Shown one piece after another: positions 5,099 to 10,925 of a stretch of DNA of 10,925 bases. How positions within the stretch are numbered: position 1 is the stretch's first letter; the number at the start of each line of letters is the position of its first letter. The DNA comes from an uncultured Bacilli bacterium (GTDB taxonomy: Bacteria > Bacillota_I > Bacilli_A > RF39 > UBA660). Location: assembly GCA_944372275.1 (NCBI GenBank), contig CALVYO010000038.1, forward strand, positions 1 through 10,925, written 5' to 3'. The notes below the pieces were generated by a model that saw nothing but the letters and a program-made list of their open reading frames with translations, ran no database searches and had not been told where the DNA came from. The position numbers and the translations under genes were made by a program.

Positions 5099-5114
5099 GG
5101 AGGGGGTGTGAATT

Positions 5115-5579
5115 ATGATAGATGAGTATTTCATTAATGAAGATACTTTGTTATTGATACCAAAAGACAAGAAAACAACTAAAATATTTGATATTAATGG
5201 CGAATATCTTATTAAAAAAAATATTTTTGCTTTAGTCGATGAAAGTTGTCAATATTATGGTAGCAGTTATAATGGTCGATATGTTAGCGCTAAAAAGACA
5301 TTAGATATGGATTACAAATTACCAATTATAATCGATGAAGTAAAAGAAGTTGTTTTATTTCCCACTTGTTCACCTAAATTAAATAAATGTATGTGGATAT
5401 GTGTTAATAATGTCGAAAACTATAGTAAAAGTAAAAAGAAATCCACCATAAAATTTATTAATGGTAAGACATATGAAGTTGATATAACACTTAATGTTTT
5501 AGAAAATCAAATTTTACGAGCAACATTATTATTGATGAAATTAAAAAAAAGAAAAACTAATCCAAAAAAAATAGGCTAA
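5115..5579 (+). CDS. comK: ComK-family competence transcription factor (short form)
   Basis: The 154-aa protein aligns with B. subtilis ComK through its core. VDESCQYYGSSYNGR (41-55) corresponds to VDRSCRFFGSSYAGR. LPIIID and VVLFPTCSP (69-87) correspond to PPIMVD and IFLFPTLSS. CMWI (92-95), FINGKTYEV (114-122) and LENQILR (129-135) correspond to CGWI, FSNGKTMEL and FENQVYR. ComK is the DNA-binding master activator of competence genes in Bacillus. This copy stops soon after the ENQ block and ends in a lysine-rich tail (KLKKRKTNPKKIG). It therefore lacks the C-terminal 30-40 residues of the 192-aa B. subtilis protein, where the FMLYPK MecA-recognition motif lies. The start is fixed by GGAGGGGGTG at 5099-5108. 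It is an insulated unit between dnaN and recF, with its own promoter region and terminators on both sides. Whether this one controls competence is inferred from family. Confidence 0.87.
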   Translation: MIDEYFINEDTLLLIPKDKKTTKIFDINGEYLIKKNIFALVDESCQYYGSSYNGRYVSAKKTLDMDYKLPIIIDEVKEVVLFPTCSPKLNKCMWICVNNVENYSKSKKKSTIKFINGKTYEVDITLNVLENQILRATLLLMKLKKRKTNPKKIG

Positions 5580-5593
5580 TTACCTATTTTTTT
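5564..5593 (+). terminator. Intrinsic terminator of comK
   Basis: AAAAAATAGG (5566-5575) pairs with CCTATTTTTT (5583-5592) around a 7-nt loop, with T-run continuation. The left arm lies inside the last codons of comK and the stop codon is in the loop region. Confidence 0.8.
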
Positions 5594-5613
5594 ACTTCTT
5601 TTCTGCTTATTTA

Positions 5614-5622
5614 TGATATAAT
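5614..5622 (+). promoter_or_regulatory. Extended -10 promoter for recF-gyrB-gyrA
   Basis: TGATATAAT combines a TG-N extension with a perfect TATAAT (5617-5622). The -35 position (5594-5599) is poor, as often seen with extended -10 promoters. Predicted start is near 5629, giving a leader of about 70 nt. An 8-bp tandem repeat TACATAAA (5642-5657) lies in this leader. Confidence 0.6.
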
Positions 5623-5667
5623 ATATATATGAGTATGGGTGTACATAAATACATAAAATACGAAAAT

Positions 5668-5674
5668 TTCGACA
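5668..5674 (-). promoter_or_regulatory. Single Spo0A-box-like site in recF leader
   Basis: TTCGACA (minus strand TGTCGAA) lies within AAATTTCGACAT (5664-5675), a 12-mer identical to 5049-5060 upstream of comK. It is about 40 nt downstream of the predicted recF transcription start, a repressor-type rather than activator-type position. Confidence 0.4.
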
Positions 5675-5698
5675 TTTAATAAAAAAAGAGGTGACTTT

Positions 5699-6805
5699 AT
5701 GTATTTAGAAGAATTGCAACTTCAAAATTTTCGCAATTATGATTCATTAAAAATAAAATTTAATAGTCATGTTAATATTATTTATGGCAATAATGCTCAA
5801 GGAAAGACCAATTTGTTAGAAAGTATTTATGTTTTAGGTCTTACTAAATCTCATCTATTAGATAATAATTTAATTCAAAATGGGAAAAGTAGTTGCAAAA
5901 TAAGGGGAACTGTTAAAAAAAACAAATTAAAAACAAAATACGAAATAAATTATATGGATGAAAAAAAAGTTTTAAAAATTGATAATCAAGAGATAAAAAA
6001 AATAACTGAATATATAAATAATGGTTTAAATATAATTATTTTTTATCCCGAAGATTTAGAAATAATTAAAGGATCTCCTAATAATCGTAGGAATTTTTTA
6101 AACTTAGAACTTAGTCAATTGTCAGATAATTATTTAAAATTATTAACCGAATATAATAAATTATTAAAAATTAGAAATGATTATTTAAAAAAAATGGCTA
6201 AAAATATTGCTGTGGATAACACTTATTTTCAAATAATAACAAATTATCTTGTGGATAAATCAGTTTTAATTTATAAAATGCGAAAGAAATTTGTCGATAA
6301 GTTAAATGAAAACTGTGGAAAAATATTTGAAGAAATTACTAAATTACCTAATTTTAAAATATCTTATATAACTAATTATGATACGGAAGATATAAAAAAC
6401 AATTTATTAAATAAATTAAATAAAAATTTAAAAAAAGAAATTAAATTGGGTAGTACATTATATGGTCCACATCGTGATGAATTAGAATTTTATTTGGGAA
6501 ATAATAATTTAAAAATATATGGTTCTCAAGGTCAAAAAAGAATGGCCATTTTAGCGACTAAATTAGCGGAAATACCTATTTTTAAGCAATTTAAAAATAC
6601 AAATCCAATTTTATTATTAGATGATGTGTTTAGTGAATTAGATGACATAAAGAAGAATAATGTTATTAAATATATTGCTGACGATATTCAGGTAATTATA
6701 ACAACAACTGAAATAAAAAAAATAAATAAAAAAAAGTTTTCTTCAGTAAGTATATTTAAAATAAAAAATGGCGAAATAATAAGAACAGAAGAGGTGGAAA
6801 AATGA
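5699..6805 (+). CDS. recF: DNA replication and repair protein RecF
   Basis: The 368-aa SMC-like ABC ATPase begins MYLEELQLQNFRNYDSLKI. Walker A is GNNAQGKT (30-37), the ABC signature is GSQGQ (275-279, preceded by YGPHRDE), and Walker B is LLLDDVFSELD (305-315). RecF acts with RecO and RecR to load RecA on gapped DNA at stalled or damaged forks. GAGGTGA at 5688-5694 sets the start. The stop overlaps the gyrB start by 4 nt (ATGA), implying translational coupling in a recF-gyrB-gyrA operon. Two perfect DnaA boxes lie inside the gene (6211-6219, 6250-6258), both using GTG GAT codons for Val-Asp. The TGA stop shows UGA is not read as tryptophan here. Confidence 0.97.
   Translation: MYLEELQLQNFRNYDSLKIKFNSHVNIIYGNNAQGKTNLLESIYVLGLTKSHLLDNNLIQNGKSSCKIRGTVKKNKLKTKYEINYMDEKKVLKIDNQEIKKITEYINNGLNIIIFYPEDLEIIKGSPNNRRNFLNLELSQLSDNYLKLLTEYNKLLKIRNDYLKKMAKNIAVDNTYFQIITNYLVDKSVLIYKMRKKFVDKLNENCGKIFEEITKLPNFKISYITNYDTEDIKNNLLNKLNKNLKKEIKLGSTLYGPHRDELEFYLGNNNLKIYGSQGQKRMAILATKLAEIPIFKQFKNTNPILLLDDVFSELDDIKKNNVIKYIADDIQVIITTTEIKKINKKKFSSVSIFKIKNGEIIRTEEVEK
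6211..6258 (-). other. Two perfect DnaA boxes inside recF
   Basis: TGTGGATAA occurs at 6211-6219 and 6250-6258, i.e. two minus-strand TTATCCACA boxes in the same orientation, 39 bp apart start to start. They encode parts of AVDN and LVDK. They could titrate DnaA or regulate the operon; chance is possible but two exact 9-mers this close are unexpected. Confidence 0.55.
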
Positions 6806-8733
6806 AAGAAAGTCATTACGATGCTTCCGATATTCAAGTATTGGAAGGATTAGAAGCAGTAAGAAAAAGACCAGGTATGTATATCGGAACTACTAGTAGT
6901 AAAGGTTTACATCACTTAGTTTGGGAAATAGTTGATAATGCTATTGATGAAGCATTAGCAGGTTTCTGTGATGATATTGAAATAACAATCAATAAAGATA
7001 ATTCAATAACGGTAAAAGATGATGGTCGTGGAATACCGACTGGAATACATGCCAAAACTGGTTTATCAACAGTAGAAACAGTTTATACTGTATTACACGC
7101 AGGTGGTAAATTTGGAGGTGGCGGATACAAAGTATCAGGTGGTCTTCACGGCGTTGGTGCATCAGTTGTTAATGCATTAAGTAGTTGGGTTGAAGTTAAA
7201 GTTTATCAAAATGGTAAAGTATATTTTATAAGATTTGAAAATGGTGGACATACTGTTGAACCATTGAAAGTAATCGATGAATGTTCACCTGAACGTACAG
7301 GAACAACAGTTACTTTTAAACCAGATCCAGAAATATTTACAGAAACAACAATTTATGATTATGATACATTAAAAACAAGAGTAAGAGAATTAGCCTTTTT
7401 AAATAAAGGATTAAGGATATTATTAATCGATGATCGTGATCCTTTAAACATAAGAAAAGATGAATTTGTTTATGAAGGCGGTATTAGTGAATATGTTAAA
7501 ATGTTAAATGAAAATAAAACACCTATTCACGAACAAATAATTCATTTAGAAGGCTCTGAAGATGATATTTCAGTAGAAGTAGCGTTACAATATAATGAAG
7601 GTTATTCTGCAAACGTTTATTCTTTTACTAACAATATCAATACTTATGAAGGTGGAACACACGAAGAAGGCGTTAAAAGGGCTTTAACAAGAATTATTAA
7701 TAATTATGCTAAAAATAATAAATTATTAAAAGATAATGATGAACCTTTATCTGGTGATGATGTTAGAGAAGGTTTAACAATGATTATCTCTTGTAAACAT
7801 CCAAATCCACAATTTGAAGGTCAAACTAAAACAAAATTGGGAAATAGTGAAGTAAGAAAAATAGCCGATGATGTATTTAGTGAAGGATTTGAAAGATTTT
7901 TATTGGAAAATCCTAATGAAGCAAAATTAATTGTTGAAAAATCAATGACAGCTGCTCGTGCTAGAGTAGCTGCTAAAAGAGCTCGTGAATTAACAAGGAG
8001 AAAAGGTGGACTGGACACAATTAATCAATGGGGAAAATTAACAGATTGTACTAGTAAAGATGCTTCTATTTCTGAAATATTTATTGTCGAAGGAGATTCA
8101 GCAGGTGGTTCTGCTAAAGGTGGTAGAGATCCTAAAACTCAAGCAGTTTTACCTTTAAGAGGAAAAATATTAAATGTTGAAAAAGCAAGATTAGATAAAA
8201 TATTGGCAAATGAAGAAATAAGAAGTATGATTACAGCTTTTGGTACTGGTATTGGTGATGAATTTGATATCAACAAATTGAGATATCATAAAATAATTAT
8301 TATGACCGATGCCGATGTCGATGGCTCTCATATTAGAATATTATTATTAACTTTATTTTATAGATTTTTTAAACCAGTTATTGAAGGTGGATATGTTTAT
8401 GCAGCTCAGCCACCACTATATAATATTAAGCACGGTAAAACAACAAAATATGTATTAAATGAAGAAGAAAGAGATGCATATATAGCAGATTTATTAGAAA
8501 AAAATCCAAATATTAAATATGAAGTCAGTCGTAATAAAGGTTTAGGTGAGATGGATGCTCACGAATTGTGTGATACAACTATGAATATTGAAAATAGAAC
8601 ATTAATTCAAATTACTATCGATGATGCAATAGCAGCAGATCAAGTATTTGAAACATTGATGGGTGAACAGGTGGAACCAAGACGTGAATTTATTGAAAAT
8701 AATGCACCATATACAAAAAATTTGGATATTTAG
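6802..8733 (+). CDS. gyrB: DNA gyrase subunit B
   Basis: The 643-aa product has the normal length of a Firmicute GyrB. The GHKL ATPase domain shows WEIVDNAIDEA with the Mg-binding Asn (N46), DDGRGIP (73-79), GLHGVG (114-119) and the QTK loop (341-343). The TOPRIM domain shows EGDSAGG (430-436) and DADVD (503-507). PLRGKILNVEKA and the ending EQVEPRREFIENNA...NLDI identify GyrB rather than ParE. GyrB supplies ATP hydrolysis and part of the cleavage metal site of gyrase, which introduces negative supercoils. GAGGTGG (6791-6797), inside the recF end, precedes the start. gyrA begins 9 nt after the stop, so both subunits are co-translated. The reverse frame at 7821-8018 is a shadow. Confidence 0.98.
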   Translation: MKESHYDASDIQVLEGLEAVRKRPGMYIGTTSSKGLHHLVWEIVDNAIDEALAGFCDDIEITINKDNSITVKDDGRGIPTGIHAKTGLSTVETVYTVLHAGGKFGGGGYKVSGGLHGVGASVVNALSSWVEVKVYQNGKVYFIRFENGGHTVEPLKVIDECSPERTGTTVTFKPDPEIFTETTIYDYDTLKTRVRELAFLNKGLRILLIDDRDPLNIRKDEFVYEGGISEYVKMLNENKTPIHEQIIHLEGSEDDISVEVALQYNEGYSANVYSFTNNINTYEGGTHEEGVKRALTRIINNYAKNNKLLKDNDEPLSGDDVREGLTMIISCKHPNPQFEGQTKTKLGNSEVRKIADDVFSEGFERFLLENPNEAKLIVEKSMTAARARVAAKRARELTRRKGGLDTINQWGKLTDCTSKDASISEIFIVEGDSAGGSAKGGRDPKTQAVLPLRGKILNVEKARLDKILANEEIRSMITAFGTGIGDEFDINKLRYHKIIIMTDADVDGSHIRILLLTLFYRFFKPVIEGGYVYAAQPPLYNIKHGKTTKYVLNEEERDAYIADLLEKNPNIKYEVSRNKGLGEMDAHELCDTTMNIENRTLIQITIDDAIAADQVFETLMGEQVEPRREFIENNAPYTKNLDI

Positions 8734-8742
8734 GAGGTTTAT

Positions 8743-10925
8743 ATGGATAAGTTAGAACAAAGAAATATTGTTGAAGAAGTAAAACAATCATTTATAGATT
8801 ATTCAATGAGTGTTATTGTATCACGTGCTTTGCCTGATTTAAGAGATGGTTTAAAACCGGTCCATAGACGTATTTTATACACAATGTTTGAAGACAATTT
8901 AACGCCAGATCGTCCATTTAGAAAAAGTGCTACGACAGTTGGTGCTGTTTTAGGTAGATATCATCCTCACGGCGATACATCAGTATATGATGCTATGGTT
9001 CGTATGGCTCAAGATTTTAGTTATCGTTATGTTTTAGTTGAAGGCCACGGTAATTTTGGTTCAATCGATGGTGATGGTGCAGCGGCTTATCGTTATACTG
9101 AGGCAAGATTATCAAAATTATCATTAGAATTATTAAGAGATATTAATAAAAATACTATTGATTTTACGCCAAACTTTGATAATACTACTAAAGAACCGGT
9201 AGTGTTACCAAGTAGATTTCCTAATATTTTAGTAAGTGGTACAATGGGAATTGCTGTAGGTATGGCTACTAATATACCACCACATAATTTAGGTGAAGTT
9301 ATCGATGGTTGTGTTGCTTATATCGATAATAACGATATTACAATACCAGAATTAATGGAATATATTAAAGGACCAGATTTCCCAACTGCAGCTACAATCT
9401 TGGGAAATAGTGGTATTAAAAAGGCTTATGAGACAGGGAAAGGTACTATAACTATTCGCAGTAAAGTTGAAATAGTTGAAAATAATAATAAAACACAAAT
9501 TGTAGTTACTGAATTGCCTTATCAAGTAAATAAAAAAGCATTACAAGAAAGAATTGCTGAATTGGTAAGAGATAAAATAATTGATGGTATTAGTGATTTA
9601 CACGATGAAACTAATTTAAAAAATGGTATTAAATTAGTAATTACATTAAAAAAAGAAGCAAATGCTAATGTTGTGTTGAATAATTTATTTAAACATACAC
9701 AATTACAAACAACATTTGGAATTATTTTCTTAATGCTAGATGAAGGACAACCAAAGATATTAAATTTAAAAGAAATTATATCAAAATATGTTGATTATCA
9801 AAAAATAATTATAATTAGAAGAACTAAATTTGAATTAGATAAAGCCGAAAAAAGAGTACATATTTTGGAAGGATATAAAATTGCTTTAGATAATATCGAT
9901 GAAGTAATTAAAATTATTAAAAATGCTGAAAGTGATGTAATTGCTAAACAACAATTAATGAATAGATTTAATTTATCTGATATTCAATCTGATGCTATTT
10001 TAGAAATGAAGTTAAGAAGATTAACTGGATTAGAAAGAAGCAAAATAGAAGAAGAATTAAAAGATTTACTAGCATTAATTGAAGAATTAAAATCTATTTT
10101 AGCGAGTGATGAAAAGATTTTAAATATAATTAAAGAAGAATTAATTGCTATTAAAGAAAAATATAGTGACGAAAGAAGAACTCATATTGATATGACAGCT
10201 ATTGAATATATTGAAGACGAATCATTAATTCCAGTCGAAGATATAGTAATTACATTAACAAATAAAGGCTATATTAAACGTATAAATACTGAAACTTATC
10301 GTACACAAAATAGAGGTGGCGTTGGCATTAAAGGTATGAGTACAAATGAAGATGATTTTGTTGAAAATATTATTTCAATGACTACTCATGATTACTTATT
10401 GTTCTTTACAAATAAAGGAAGAGTATATCGTATTAAAGGTTATGAAGTACCACTTTATTCAAGACAATCAAAAGGATTACCTATTATTAATTTATTATCT
10501 TTAGATAAAGATGAAGTGGTTAAAGTTATGCTTAAAGTAAGCAGTAATGACGATAATAATTATCTTGTATTTTGTACACAAAAGGGCTTAATTAAAAGGA
10601 CAAATATCAGTGAATTTGATAATATTAGAACAAATGGTAAAATAGCAATAACATTAAAAGAAGATGATGAATTAATAGCAGTTAAGAAAACAACTGGTGA
10701 AAATGAAATCATTATTGCTTCATCAAATGGTCGTATGATAAGATTTGATGAAAAAGAAATTAGAGTTATGGGTAGAACAGCATCTGGAGTTCGTGGTATT
10801 GATGTTGGAGATGGCGTTACCGTAGGTTGTGAAATTGCCGAACCAAATCAAGAAATTTTAGTTGTAACTGAAAATGGATACGGTAAGAAAACTGGTGTCG
10901 AAGAATATAGAATGACTCATCGTGG
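8743..10925 (+). CDS. gyrA: DNA gyrase subunit A (partial, 3' end beyond window)
   Basis: The open frame encodes about 727 residues and runs off the window; roughly the last 90 residues of a typical GyrA are missing. It begins MDKLEQRNIVEEVKQSFIDY after AGGAGG (8732-8737), which overlaps the gyrB stop. The breakage-reunion domain contains RYHPHGDTSVYDAMVRMAQD and the catalytic tyrosine in AYRYTEAR (Y118, E. coli Y122). At quinolone-determining positions it has Thr79 (E. coli Ser83) and Asp83 (E. coli Asp87). The C-terminal beta-pinwheel begins near residue 490. Its GyrA box is QNRGGVG (522-528), degenerate against QRRGGRG. Adjacency to gyrB and the strong AYRYTEAR/NEDDFVENI context support GyrA over ParC. 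Confidence 0.96.
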   Translation, partial: MDKLEQRNIVEEVKQSFIDYSMSVIVSRALPDLRDGLKPVHRRILYTMFEDNLTPDRPFRKSATTVGAVLGRYHPHGDTSVYDAMVRMAQDFSYRYVLVEGHGNFGSIDGDGAAAYRYTEARLSKLSLELLRDINKNTIDFTPNFDNTTKEPVVLPSRFPNILVSGTMGIAVGMATNIPPHNLGEVIDGCVAYIDNNDITIPELMEYIKGPDFPTAATILGNSGIKKAYETGKGTITIRSKVEIVENNNKTQIVVTELPYQVNKKALQERIAELVRDKIIDGISDLHDETNLKNGIKLVITLKKEANANVVLNNLFKHTQLQTTFGIIFLMLDEGQPKILNLKEIISKYVDYQKIIIIRRTKFELDKAEKRVHILEGYKIALDNIDEVIKIIKNAESDVIAKQQLMNRFNLSDIQSDAILEMKLRRLTGLERSKIEEELKDLLALIEELKSILASDEKILNIIKEELIAIKEKYSDERRTHIDMTAIEYIEDESLIPVEDIVITLTNKGYIKRINTETYRTQNRGGVGIKGMSTNEDDFVENIISMTTHDYLLFFTNKGRVYRIKGYEVPLYSRQSKGLPIINLLSLDKDEVVKVMLKVSSNDDNNYLVFCTQKGLIKRTNISEFDNIRTNGKIAITLKEDDELIAVKKTTGENEIIIASSNGRMIRFDEKEIRVMGRTASGVRGIDVGDGVTVGCEIAEPNQEILVVTENGYGKKTGVEEYRMTHR

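Noticed and set aside
5411..5417. TGTCGAA inside coding sequence (also 8085-8091 in gyrB and near 10896 in gyrA)
   Set aside because: GTC GAA is a normal Val-Glu codon pair; isolated in-gene copies show the background rate and are not called as Spo0A sites.
5629..5679. 16-codon ORF (MSMGVHKY...) in the recF leader, starting at the predicted transcription start
   Set aside because: It would need leaderless translation, has no ribosome site and no recognisable content; A+T-rich chance ORF.
6803..6805. Mycoplasma-type code (UGA as tryptophan) suggested by the low GC
   Set aside because: recF ends at TGA exactly where the gyrB start overlaps, and no gene in the window uses TGA internally.
7821..8018. 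65-aa reverse-strand ORF within gyrB
   Set aside because: Shadow of a strongly conserved gyrB segment with no independent support.

Overview
This window is the chromosomal replication-origin region of a very low-GC Firmicute, read with the standard bacterial code: recF ends in TGA and tryptophan is always TGG. The order rpmH (leftward), origin boxes, dnaA, more boxes, dnaN, recF, gyrB, gyrA is the classic Bacillota origin layout. The extreme A+T content, a T-box leader, a ComK protein and possible Spo0A sites suggest a Bacilli or Erysipelotrichia-type organism rather than a mycoplasma. The species cannot be named from the sequence alone.

Left of the origin (1-2120), rpmH is cut by the window edge. 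Between rpmH and the aspartyl-tRNA synthetase gene lies a compact block (178-514) with no normal-sized gene. It has two convergent promoters, both exact TTGACA-17-TATAAT. They drive a short rightward RNA with a perfect Shine-Dalgarno sequence and tiny reading frames, and a short leftward RNA. The two RNAs meet at one shared hairpin, and copies of two short direct repeats give them extra complementarity. This is the architecture of a par/Fst-like or TxpA/RatA-like type I toxin-antitoxin locus. Next comes a leftward archaeal-type AspRS gene with an exact-consensus promoter and a complete T-box attenuator leader.

The origin (2121-3880) is bipartite. Perfect TTATCCACA boxes lie upstream of dnaA, and two tandem perfect boxes plus a very A+T-rich stretch lie between dnaA and dnaN. 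Two further perfect boxes sit inside recF.

Right of the origin, dnaN ends in an intrinsic terminator. The slot where many Firmicutes carry the S4-domain gene yaaA instead holds a self-contained comK-family unit with its own promoter region and terminator. Three Spo0A-box-like motifs (RC of TGTCGAA) at exact 10-bp spacing sit immediately upstream of its extended -10. The encoded ComK is short and lacks the C-terminal segment that in B. subtilis carries the MecA-recognition motif. recF, gyrB and gyrA follow as a tight operon (4-nt overlap, then 9-nt gap); gyrA runs off the right edge.

Functionally the window joins replication initiation (DnaA, DnaN), repair and recombination (RecF), supercoiling (gyrase), competence control (ComK) and translation (L34, AspRS). 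The least expected parts are the convergent small-RNA locus and the comK unit with tandem Spo0A-like sites.
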